Positions 1-5,926 of a DNA stretch of 6,219 nucleotides are shown piece by piece (position 1 is the first letter of the stretch; each line of letters starts with the position of its first letter). This DNA is from Oscillospiraceae bacterium UBA6370 (GTDB taxonomy: Bacteria; Bacillota; Clostridia; Oscillospirales; Oscillospiraceae), in assembly GCA_002437735.1 (NCBI GenBank), contig DJRC01000043.1:1-6219 (forward strand). The letters are read 5' to 3'. The notes beneath the pieces were generated by a model that saw nothing but the letters and a program-made list of their open reading frames with translations, did not search any database and had not been told where the DNA came from. Position numbers and translations under genes: made by a program.

Positions 1-2570
1 GCCCTCACAAAGCTGCAATGGTAAACATTGTCCTCCGACACACGGGTCAGCGCGCTCCAGTAGGCGTCGGCCCAGCTCTGCGCGGCCTCCTGCCACGACT
101 GCCCCTCGTCGGCGATGAAGATCACCGGCGCACGACGCACATCAGCAAGCTCCAGCACGTCGTACCATTCGCGCACCACGCCGTAAAGCGAGGTCCCCTC
201 GACCGGCACAATAGAGCCGTCGCCAAGTCCCGCGCCGCTCGCCATATAGCGGCCGAGCAGCGAGCCGTCTCTCCGGCAGTAGGAAATGAGGTTGGAGTCC
301 TCGTAGACCTCCAGGTAGCACCCATCGGAAACGGTCAGGCGGATCGCCTTGTCTCCGCCCGCGTACACAGCGTCCTCCCACGGTGTGTAGGTATATTGGC
401 CCAGCGGGCAGAGCCCACCTGAGATGGCAAAGTCGTTTCGGCAGCTCCCCAGCTCTCCTGCTCCGCTGAGCAGGGTCAGCTCCACGCCCGTGTCGTGCTC
501 CAGACAGTCGATCTCATATTGGAACCTCTGCTCCGTCGTCCAGCGCAGGCTCTCATTCGGCGTAAAGCTCGTGAGCACGGCGCGCAGCAGCGCCTTATCC
601 TCTGCCGATGTGACGCCGTTTACCGAGTAGCAGGAGAGCACGTAGCAGTGATCGTCGTCGATCGGGACAAAGTACAGCTCCTCGTGCGCGTAACCGTATG
701 CAGCGTCATAGCCGCCCCCGACATTATAGTAGTAGTCCAGCGGCGCGCTCAGGTCGGTATCAAAGCGCCACGCACCGACGGAGGCATAGTACGCCTTGAG
801 GTCCTCCATGCTCCCGTCCGCCCTTGTGACCTCAAAGTATGTGCTTCCATCCACGTCCACGCCGGAAAGGGGCTTCCATTGCATCCACTGCGGCGTGAAG
901 ATCCAGTCGGTCGGCACATAGACGGACCAGCCGTCGCCCTCGTAGCGGCGGAGCGCGACATTCTTTCTGACCGCACTGCCGGTCCCGTCCGTATAGGTCA
1001 GCGTGACCCTGCGCAGATAGCGCGGATAGGCAGCCTCGTCAAGCGCAAGGTAGTCGGCGCACCAGTCGTAGAGCGTCTCGCGGTAGTACGTCCTGCCGGA
1101 ATCGTTTAGGTAGTCCTTTACCATCCCCCGCGTTCCGGTGTACAGAATGCGATAGCCGTCCGCGTTCGCAAGCACAACGAGCACATCGTACTGCCTGTTG
1201 TCGTACCAGCCGTCGCCCATGTCGTACCAGTCACTCTGGTCGATCAGCGGAAGGCTTTCCTCGTCCGCAAAGCGCACCGCGTAATCGTAGCGCCACAGCT
1301 CGGGCCTGCCGTCCAGCTCCGGGAAAACGCCGTCCAGCACGGCAGCACACTCCAGCTCGGTCGCCCGCACGTCGCTCACCGCGGCGACCGCCGCGCCGCC
1401 GGACTGCGGAAACAGGGCAACACCGCTCTCGCGGACCGTGTTGGCGCGGTCGAGAGCATAGTCCTCCATCGTGAGCCAGACGTCCGTGTCCTTCGTCTCC
1501 CGGTCCGTCCCGCTCTTCTGCCACGAGATCAGCAGCGCGGAAGCGGCCACGACCGCGACAGCGAGCGCCGCGAGCCACAGCCCGCGCTTTTTCTTTCCGC
1601 CAAGCACGTTCGCGATCCGGCGCTTGAGCCGTTCCGCCGTGCTGCCGAAGCTCGTCGTCATCGGCACCGGCGCGCTCTTCGCCTGCACCGCCGCAAGCAG
1701 CGTTTCGCCGTAGGCAGTCCTTTCCGCGTGACCCATGCCCTCGGTCGCCCTGCTGTCGCAGGCAAGCTCCACATCCTCGTCCGCCTGCCGCAGCATCCAA
1801 TAGACGAGCGGGTCGAACCAGTGGACGGCGTTCGCCGCCGTCAGCAGGAGCTTATAGGCAAGGTCGTGCCGCTTGAGATGGCAGAGCTCGTGGCGCAGGA
1901 TGAAGCGCAGCGCGGCAGGCTCGTAGTCCTCGTGCGGCAGAAGCAGAACGGGATGAAAAAGTCCGGTCATCATCGGCGTCCCCACCGCCTCGCAGAGGAG
2001 GAGCCGCGGGCGCCTCACGCTCAGAGCGGCACACTCGTCCGCGAGCAGCCGCGCGTAGTCCTCTCGTGTCGTCTCCCGCTGCCAGCGGCGCACAAGACGG
2101 CAGAATCGCCTGTATTTTATAATCTGTAAAGCGATATAGCCTGTCGTGCCAGCTGCCCAAAGGAGGAACAGGAACCCTGTGAGCGGAATGTTCTTCGCGC
2201 TGTTGTCCGGCGCGGTACTATCCGCATCCCCGAGCGTGACCGGCGGGTCGGCCGGCAGTGGGCTCGTATCCTCTGCGTCGCTAAGGATCGTTTCCTGCCG
2301 GCGCGGCAACTCGTCGGTCCGCACCACGCTCGGCCCGCGCTGTGTGGAAAGGATCAGCGTGCGCTCCGCCGGCGGCTCCACCCGCACCGGCGCGTCCGGC
2401 GCCGACCAGTCTGCCGGCAGCAGCAGAAAGACCGCCAGCGCCAGCCACAGCGCGCAGCGTGACCGCGCGCCGTAGCGCTCCCGCCAAAGCGGCTTTGTAA
2501 TCGCGGCCAGCGCGAGCACGCCAGCCGCAAGCAGCGAATGCTTGCAAAGCGTCAGCAAAAAGGGCGTCAT
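1..2570 (-). CDS. BlaR1-like M56 family membrane metallopeptidase with long extracytoplasmic sensor tail (C-terminus off window)
   Basis: I read one open frame without stops from the ATG at 2570 to the left edge, 856 codons, so the C-terminus is missing. Predicted membrane segments lie at about residues 5-24, 38-53, 130-151 and 331-350. The M56 zinc site is H227-E-L-C-H231 followed by LKRHD, with the third ligand probably E268 in ELACD; the conserved stretch TGLFHPVLLLP precedes it. In this family the cytoplasmic protease domain is activated by an extracellular signal and leads to inactivation of the partner BlaI-type repressor. The tail after residue 350 is rich in Trp, Tyr and Asp, and I found no SxxK acylation motif, so it is probably not a beta-lactam sensor; its ligand is unknown. 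The gene starts one base after the repressor stop and has a GGGGGAG ribosome binding site inside the end of that gene, so translation is probably coupled. Family assignment is strong; the signal is not known. Confidence 0.9.
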   Translation of the reverse strand, partial: MTPFLLTLCKHSLLAAGVLALAAITKPLWRERYGARSRCALWLALAVFLLLPADWSAPDAPVRVEPPAERTLILSTQRGPSVVRTDELPRRQETILSDAEDTSPLPADPPVTLGDADSTAPDNSAKNIPLTGFLFLLWAAGTTGYIALQIIKYRRFCRLVRRWQRETTREDYARLLADECAALSVRRPRLLLCEAVGTPMMTGLFHPVLLLPHEDYEPAALRFILRHELCHLKRHDLAYKLLLTAANAVHWFDPLVYWMLRQADEDVELACDSRATEGMGHAERTAYGETLLAAVQAKSAPVPMTTSFGSTAERLKRRIANVLGGKKKRGLWLAALAVAVVAASALLISWQKSGTDRETKDTDVWLTMEDYALDRANTVRESGVALFPQSGGAAVAAVSDVRATELECAAVLDGVFPELDGRPELWRYDYAVRFADEESLPLIDQSDWYDMGDGWYDNRQYDVLVVLANADGYRILYTGTRGMVKDYLNDSGRTYYRETLYDWCADYLALDEAAYPRYLRRVTLTYTDGTGSAVRKNVALRRYEGDGWSVYVPTDWIFTPQWMQWKPLSGVDVDGSTYFEVTRADGSMEDLKAYYASVGAWRFDTDLSAPLDYYYNVGGGYDAAYGYAHEELYFVPIDDDHCYVLSCYSVNGVTSAEDKALLRAVLTSFTPNESLRWTTEQRFQYEIDCLEHDTGVELTLLSGAGELGSCRNDFAISGGLCPLGQYTYTPWEDAVYAGGDKAIRLTVSDGCYLEVYEDSNLISYCRRDGSLLGRYMASGAGLGDGSIVPVEGTSLYGVVREWYDVLELADVRRAPVIFIADEGQSWQEAAQSWADAYWSALTRVSEDNVYHCSFVR

Positions 2571-2571
2571 C

Positions 2572-2958
2572 TCACTCCCCCGCTTTCCCGCTCATTTCAT
2601 CCAGATAGCGCCGCAGCTCGTCGATCTCGCTCTGCGCGAGCGGCTTTTCCGCCGTCAGCGCCGCCACAAAGCTGCCCAGCGAGCCGCCGTAGAGCCGCTG
2701 CAGGACGCTGCGGCTGTCGAACTCGCGGTACTTCTCCTGCGAAACGAGCGGCGTATAGAAGTTGCTGCGCCCCTCGCGGCGTGCGCTCAGATAGCCCTTG
2801 TCGCACAATCGCGTGAGGTAGGTGTTGATGGTGTTGACGCTCCAGCCGTGGGACGCCAGCGCGCCCTCGATGTCGCCGCGGCTGACCTCCCCGCCGTGTG
2901 CCCAGACCGCCTGCATCACGCTCAGCTCGGCGTCCGGCAAACGCTTCCTGCCATCCAT
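2572..2958 (-). CDS. BlaI/MecI/CopY family winged-helix transcriptional repressor
   Basis: This 128-residue protein matches the length and pattern of BlaI/MecI repressors (Penicillinase_R family). The N-terminal winged helix runs from about residue 7 to 72: LPDAELSVMQAVW opens helix 1, SVNTINTYLTRLCDKGYL is the recognition region, and REGRSNFYTP forms the wing. Residues 73-128 form the dimerisation part, with QRLYGGSLGSFVAAL resembling the region where staphylococcal BlaI is cleaved; S96-F97 would be the equivalent bond by inference. The start is fixed by a GGGAGGG site seven bases upstream of the ATG. It is the first gene of a two-gene operon with the M56 peptidase and probably represses that operon through the two operators in its promoter. 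The regulated target beyond its own operon is not visible. It may serve another stress signal rather than beta-lactam resistance, since no beta-lactamase is present here. Confidence 0.92.
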   Translation of the reverse strand: MDGRKRLPDAELSVMQAVWAHGGEVSRGDIEGALASHGWSVNTINTYLTRLCDKGYLSARREGRSNFYTPLVSQEKYREFDSRSVLQRLYGGSLGSFVAALTAEKPLAQSEIDELRRYLDEMSGKAGE

Positions 2959-2965
2959 ACAAATG

Positions 2966-2972
2966 CCCTCCC
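2966..2972 (-). promoter_or_regulatory. Ribosome binding site of the BlaI-type repressor
   Basis: The minus strand reads GGGAGGG, seven bases before the ATG at 2958. This strong Shine-Dalgarno match decides that start. Confidence 0.8.
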
Positions 2973-2977
2973 GATTT

Positions 2978-2993
2978 TACTACAAAAGTCGTT
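2978..2993. promoter_or_regulatory. BlaI-type operator, transcript-start copy
   Basis: TACTACAAAAGTCGTT shares TACTAC-N4-GTCGT with the copy 26 bases away, in the same orientation, while their four-base centres differ. It overlaps the predicted transcript start. The right half site is less perfect, so it is probably the weaker of the two. Confidence 0.62.
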
Positions 2994-2999
2994 TCTTCA

Positions 3000-3028
3000 T
3001 TTATACTACGTTCGTCGTAATTTGTCAA
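3000..3028 (-). promoter_or_regulatory. Sigma-A-type promoter of the BlaI-M56 operon
   Basis: On the minus strand a consensus -35 TTGACA (3028-3023) is followed after exactly 17 bases by TATAAA (3005-3000). The transcript should start near 2993, giving a leader of about 35 bases. Operator copies overlap the spacer and the start site, so this near-consensus promoter would be strong when derepressed. Confidence 0.85.
3004..3019. promoter_or_regulatory. BlaI-type operator, promoter-spacer copy
   Basis: The sequence TACTACGTTCGTCGTA is an imperfect palindrome, with TACTAC facing the complement of GTCGTA (one mismatch). It resembles known BlaI/MecI/CopY operators built on TACTAC or TACA half sites. 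It lies between -35 and -10 of the repressor promoter, where binding would block RNA polymerase. Binding is inferred. Confidence 0.7.
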
Positions 3029-3113
3029 GTACCCAGTTTGGCAGGAAAACGCCGTGGCTCTCGCCCTCTCCGCCGCCGCATTTTACCCAATGTAAAAAAG
3101 TTGAAAAAAGGGC

Positions 3114-3142
3114 TTGACAGCCGCCCTCCCCTATGCTATACT
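3114..3142 (+). promoter_or_regulatory. Promoter of the tRNA-Ala gene
   Basis: TTGACA at 3114-3119 and TATACT at 3137-3142 are separated by 17 bases, as in a strong vegetative promoter. The start should fall near 3149, leaving a leader of about 29 bases before the tRNA. The stretch 3029-3113 between this promoter and the divergent BlaI promoter shows nothing else. Confidence 0.85.
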
Positions 3143-3177
3143 CTCCATTGTTCCGAGCGCGAAAGCCTTGAACCGAT

Positions 3178-3253
3178 GGGGGTTTAGCTCAGCTGGGAGA
3201 GCGCTTGACTGGCAGTCAAGAGGTCAGCGGTTCGATCCCGCTAATCTCCACCA
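3178..3253 (+). tRNA. tRNA-Ala (anticodon GGC)
   Basis: A full 76-base cloverleaf can be drawn. The acceptor GGGGGTT pairs with AATCTCC and includes G3:U70, the alanine identity pair. The D stem is GCTC/GAGC, the anticodon stem CTTGA/TCAAG with loop CTGGCAG, and the T stem AGCGG/CCGCT with loop TTCGATC. The anticodon GGC at 3211-3213 reads GCC and, by wobble rules, GCU. Discriminator A and CCA are encoded. It stands alone between its own promoter and terminator. Confidence 0.97.
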
Positions 3254-3255
3254 CG

Positions 3256-3290
3256 AAAAACCTTGAAACCGCATGGTTTCAAGGTTTTTT
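3256..3290 (+). terminator. Rho-independent terminator after tRNA-Ala, bidirectional
   Basis: CCTTGAAACC and GGTTTCAAGG form a perfect 10-bp stem around the loop GCAT, followed by six T. Five A before the stem extend the pairing to 15 bp and supply a T tract on the other strand. It could therefore also stop transcripts arriving from the minus-strand EAL gene. Confidence 0.92.
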
Positions 3291-3316
3291 CTTGTCTATG
3301 GCAAATTGCACAAAGC

Positions 3317-3401
3317 CTCTTTTGTGTTGAATTTGTGTTGAACGCGCGAAAATAGTGTGGGAAAACTCCGCTTTCTAATTCTGCAATTTTGCAACTATTC
3401 C
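3317..3401 (+). repeat. Long direct repeat, copy 1 (85 bp, with internal 11-bp duplication)
   Basis: This stretch matches 3595-3668 in the same orientation. It starts with CTCTTTTGTGTTGAA and ends with a 26-base block (3376-3401) identical to 3643-3668. It contains an extra tandem copy of TTTGTGTTGAA (3321-3331 and 3332-3342); without it both copies are 74 bases with about 8 mismatches. A short palindrome TGCAATTTTGCA lies at 3382-3393. Confidence 0.85.
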
Positions 3402-3444
3402 ATTGCTTCCAGATGTACACTCGGAACCTGCACCGCAGCCATTT

Positions 3445-3597
3445 ATGACGAGCAATGAACTGAAACACAAAGCCAAGAAGCAGGAATGGGGCATAGCCAT
3501 ACAGGAATACCGGGGCAGCGGTCTCTCCGTAAGTGAATGGTGCCGGCAGCGGAGCGTTGCGACAACCACCTATTACTGTTGGGAACGGGAACTTCTC
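3445..3597 (+). pseudogene. Truncated IS66-family TnpA accessory protein
   Basis: From the ATG at 3445 about 50 residues resemble the N-terminal helix-turn-helix part of IS66 TnpA accessory proteins: KKQEWGIAIQEYRGSGLSVS followed by EWCRQ and TTTYYCWERELL. The frame then runs into the second long direct repeat and stops at 3645 after residues unlike TnpA, so roughly the C-terminal half is gone. No TnpB or TnpC (DDE transposase) follows. The product is almost certainly non-functional for transposition. Recognition is by motif pattern only; another small HTH transposase-associated protein is the main alternative. Confidence 0.68.
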
Positions 3598-3668
3598 TTT
3601 TGTGTTGAACGCGCGAAAACAATGTGGGGAATCACCGTTTTTTAATTCTGCAATTTTGCAACTATTCC
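3595..3668 (+). repeat. Long direct repeat, copy 2 (74 bp)
   Basis: This is the second copy of the repeat at 3317-3401, lacking the 11-bp duplication. Its left end interrupts the TnpA remnant right after its WERE codons. The palindrome TGCAATTTTGCA recurs at 3649-3660. The two copies bracket the TnpA fragment, so the repeat may be an element end or a separate short insertion. Confidence 0.85.
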
Positions 3669-3734
3669 TACGTTTTACATCAACTCAAAGAACATCTTCC
3701 AATCGCTGCCCAAGCCTGCGCTCGAATTGCGTCG

Positions 3735-3752
3735 CCGGATCGCTCCGGTTTT
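3735..3752 (+). terminator. Weak terminator-like hairpin
   Basis: CCGGA and TCCGG form a 5-bp stem around TCGC, followed by TTTT and, three bases on, a second T-rich stretch. The polarity fits the plus strand, where no intact gene ends. It may be a relic of the mobile element or chance. Confidence 0.25.
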
Positions 3753-3778
3753 GCTCTTTTCGGTTGAAATCAAAATTA

Positions 3779-5440
3779 TTACAGAGTCTCGATCCTTGCT
3801 TTGCCCTGCAGCATCTGCTCGTACACCTCTGCCGGTACGGGCTTGCTGAAATAGTAGCCCTGCATTTCCCGGCAGCCGAGCTCCTGCAGCATCTCCGCCT
3901 GCTCCCGTGTCTCCACGCCCTCGGCAATGATGGGCAGATGCAGAGCCTGCGCCATGCCGATGATAAACTGGACGATGATGTGCCCCTTCTCGTTGCTCTC
4001 TCCGGATAAAAAGCGCATATCCAGCTTCAGCTTGTCGATGTCAATGTCCTTGAGCGCATTCAGCGAGGAGTAGCCGCTCCCGAAGTCGTCCATCTCCACG
4101 ATGAACCCGCGTCCGCGCAGCTCTTCCACCGCTTTCATGACACGCAGCGTGTCCTCCACATAGGCGCTCTCCGTCACCTCAAGATGCAGTACATCCCGGC
4201 CAATGCCGTACCGCGCCAGCATATCGTCGATCTTATCGCACAGGTTCGGCCTGTCCAGATCCTCCCGCGACAGGTTCACCGACACGTTGATGTGCCGTCC
4301 CGGCATAGCATCCTGCCATCGGCGGATGTACCGGCAGCATTGCTCCAGCATATACCAGTCCATGCGGTGGATGCAGCCGCTCTGCTCCAGCAGAGGCACA
4401 AACGTTCCCGGCATCAGCAGCCCCCGTGTAGGATGCCGCCAGCGCACCAGAGCCTCCGCGCCCACCAGCTCCCGTCCGGTAAAGTCCACCTGTGGCTGGA
4501 ACCACACCTCGAACTCCCCGTTGCTGATGGCGCTGTCCAGATCGCGCAGCAGCTCGCCCTTTTCCCGTTCCTCGTCCATCATGCCCTTTTCGTAATAGGC
4601 AATGCGCTGCGCCTGACTGCCCTTGATGGACTGCAGAGCCAGCAGAGCCTTGTAGCTCATGGTGGAAGCATCACAGTCCGTTTCGCACAGGTCGTATACG
4701 CCGATGTGCAGCGTGATGGCGATGGACAGGTCGTAGTCGGCGAAGCAGGAGTTGAAATTGTCATAGCACTCCTGCATGGTCATGGTATCCTCCGCGCAGA
4801 AGCGGGCAAAGTGATCCGCGCTCAAATGAGCAGAGAAGCAGTCCTCTCCCCGGTCGAAGCGGCGCATGTGGCGCGCCAGATCGCGCAGCAGCTTGTCTCC
4901 CACTTCCCTGCCATACAGACCGTTGATGTCCCGGAAGCGGTCCACGTTGTACCGCTGGATACGAAACTTCTTTCCCGAATGCCTGTCGATCCACTCCTGC
5001 ACCCGTCGGTGGAAGCCGACGGCGTTCATAATGCCCGTCAGCGTGTCGGTCTCGTTGCGCAGGCCAACGGTGGTGTCCTCGCAGGTCACGGCGATCATCG
5101 TCCGCGTCTCATCCAGATAGTGGAACATAAACCGCTTGCAGAATACGCTTTCCTCATGGTCGCGCCAGGTATCCACGGTCACAACGTAGGTCTCCTGCTG
5201 CTCCAATGCCTGTCGGACGCTGTCCAGGCACAGCATACGCACCAACATCTCCTGGTCATCCTCTGCCGCGTGACATTTCATGGCGGTACGCAGCTGTTGG
5301 TCGTAGGGCACGCCGTCCATGGTGCTCTGTCCGGCACGCAGCTTTCTGGAAAACTTCTCCCCCAGTTCCCGGATCTCGCCCGTGGCACAGTCGATCAGAA
5401 ATACGCCGTCAAAGCGCTCCTCGATCAGCCGCCGCAGCAT
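3779..5440 (-). CDS. PAS-like / degenerate GGDEF / EAL protein, probable c-di-GMP phosphodiesterase
   Basis: The ATG at 5440 gives 553 residues and has AGAGGG four bases upstream; the frame is open back to 5539, with a TTG at 5503 as alternative start. Residues 1-125 form a PAS-like sensor region (RFDGVFLIDCATGEI). Residues about 132-285 are GGDEF-like (DTLTGIMNAVGFHRRV), but the active site reads S-A-D-H-F at 207-211 instead of GGDEF, so cyclase activity is unlikely. Residues about 300-553 are an EAL domain: E329-A-L, N389 in VNLS, E421 in LEVTES, D451-D452 in MDDFGSGYSS, K472 in KLKLD, E507 in AEGVE and Q527 before GYYFSKP. All known metal and catalytic residues seem present, so it should cleave c-di-GMP to pGpG in the cytoplasm. 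No membrane segment is seen. The degenerate GGDEF may bind GTP and regulate the EAL domain, as in other proteins of this layout. The upstream GGDEF relic suggests a 5'-truncated gene. Confidence 0.88.
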   Translation of the reverse strand: MLRRLIEERFDGVFLIDCATGEIRELGEKFSRKLRAGQSTMDGVPYDQQLRTAMKCHAAEDDQEMLVRMLCLDSVRQALEQQETYVVTVDTWRDHEESVFCKRFMFHYLDETRTMIAVTCEDTTVGLRNETDTLTGIMNAVGFHRRVQEWIDRHSGKKFRIQRYNVDRFRDINGLYGREVGDKLLRDLARHMRRFDRGEDCFSAHLSADHFARFCAEDTMTMQECYDNFNSCFADYDLSIAITLHIGVYDLCETDCDASTMSYKALLALQSIKGSQAQRIAYYEKGMMDEEREKGELLRDLDSAISNGEFEVWFQPQVDFTGRELVGAEALVRWRHPTRGLLMPGTFVPLLEQSGCIHRMDWYMLEQCCRYIRRWQDAMPGRHINVSVNLSREDLDRPNLCDKIDDMLARYGIGRDVLHLEVTESAYVEDTLRVMKAVEELRGRGFIVEMDDFGSGYSSLNALKDIDIDKLKLDMRFLSGESNEKGHIIVQFIIGMAQALHLPIIAEGVETREQAEMLQELGCREMQGYYFSKPVPAEVYEQMLQGKARIETL

Positions 5441-5539
5441 ATTTCCCTCTGCGAATCGGCTCCACAGCCGCTCCAGCCTATTCTCCACATTGCATACGCG
5501 CAAACGGTCAAATATCCGTCTGCGTTTTCCTTTCCGCGG

Positions 5540-5664
5540 TCATACGTCCGCCCGTTTTTTCTTTCCTTTGTCAGATACATCTTCCGGTCTGCTCTGGTGA
5601 TAAGCTCCTGCACACTCTCCGCACAGGCTATGATATCCGCCGCTGCGCCCGTAAGGCCCTTTTC
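5540..5664 (-). pseudogene. C-terminal fragment of a second GGDEF domain
   Basis: On the minus strand the frame opens right after a TGA at 5667-5665. It reads GAAADII, then AESVQELITRADRKMYLTK, then ERKNGRTYD. The ELI.RAD.KMY..K pattern is the typical last helix of GGDEF domains. The rest of the domain, including its active site, is absent. The frame stays open to 5425 but loses resemblance, while the EAL gene frame is open from 5539 downward, so one indel near 5503-5539 would join both. I read this as the remnant of a longer GGDEF-PAS-GGDEF-EAL gene that lost its 5' part. The fragment is short, so chance resemblance is possible but unlikely. Confidence 0.58.
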
Positions 5665-5679
5665 TCAAAAAACAGTTTA

Positions 5680-5709
5680 ATCATACATTAAGTTGAAGCG
5701 TTTTGTCAA
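5680..5709 (-). promoter_or_regulatory. Promoter in front of the GGDEF relic and EAL gene
   Basis: On the minus strand TTGACA (5709-5704) is followed after 18 bases by TATGAT (5685-5680). The transcript would start near 5673, cross the GGDEF relic and reach the EAL start at 5440 after a leader of about 230 bases. No c-di-GMP riboswitch was recognised in that leader. Confidence 0.7.
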
Positions 5710-5747
5710 TATTTTTACAAAAATAGTATATAAAGGTTGAATTGGGG

Positions 5748-5761
5748 GATATTTCCATATC
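5748..5761. repeat. Small inverted repeat GATAT-TTCC-ATATC
   Basis: A 5-bp stem surrounds the loop TTCC. The core ATATTTCCATAT resembles the tip of the larger hairpin at 5777-5810 (GTATTTCCATAC). It is too weak to act alone as a terminator. Confidence 0.4.
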
Positions 5762-5771
5762 ATAAAGCATC

Positions 5772-5810
5772 AAAAAGGAACAGCATGGTATTTCCATACC
5801 ATGCTGTTCC
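5772..5810 (-). terminator. Rho-independent terminator of the ABC ATPase transcript
   Basis: A perfect 15-bp inverted repeat (arms 5777-5791 and 5796-5810, loop TTCC) is followed on the minus strand by five T (5776-5772). It lies 117 bases past the ABC ATPase stop and upstream of the EAL promoter, so it isolates the two units. The stem is AT/GC mixed (GGAACAGCATGGTAT). Confidence 0.82.
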
Positions 5811-5834
5811 GACCGAAGAAGAAATGCGACTGAT

Positions 5835-5857
5835 CGGCAGAGCCAAAGACTCTGCCG
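5835..5857. repeat. Hairpin CGGCAGAG/CTCTGCCG in the intergenic region
   Basis: An 8-bp perfect stem surrounds the loop CCAAAGA. On the plus strand it is followed by CCTTTTGC, giving a weak terminator look. Together with 5772-5810 it forms a two-hairpin block of about 85 bases; I see no coding signal here. Confidence 0.5.
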
Positions 5858-5894
5858 CCTTTTGCATCTTAAAAGGGAAATCTATTATTTTGTC

Positions 5895-5916
5895 GCCGGC
5901 GCCCCGAAGAGCCGGC
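5895..5916. repeat. GC-rich inverted repeat GCCGGC-N10-GCCGGC just past the ABC gene stop
   Basis: Two GCCGGC arms flank ten bases, starting ten bases after the ABC ATPase stop codon on the minus strand. There is no T tract after it, so it may protect the mRNA 3' end rather than terminate. The two arms are themselves palindromic, which weakens the inference. Confidence 0.35.
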
Positions 5917-5926
5917 CCGCAGGGCT

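Noticed and set aside
18..1109. Long plus-strand open frames opposite the M56 gene
   Set aside because: They are exact antisense-phase mirrors of a continuous 856-codon M56 frame in GC-rich DNA.
3403..3645. 80-residue plus-strand frame as an intact gene
   Set aside because: Only about 50 residues from 3445 resemble TnpA; both ends are repeat or spacer sequence.
3178..3668. tRNA-Ala as an attachment site of an integrated element
   Set aside because: No duplicated tRNA 3' end and no integrase are present in the window; only an IS66 relic lies nearby.
5425..5613. 62-residue minus-strand frame as a real small gene
   Set aside because: Its first part is the tail of a GGDEF domain and the rest is an out-of-frame reading of the EAL gene.
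5441..5673. c-di-GMP riboswitch in the long leader of the EAL gene
   Set aside because: I could not find the conserved GEMM core, and the leader is mostly accounted for by the GGDEF relic.
4184..5680. 498-residue plus-strand open frame opposite the EAL gene
   Set aside because: It is codon-phased antisense to a gene with clear EAL motifs; its sequence is His/Val/Ala/Gln-rich with no recognisable domain.
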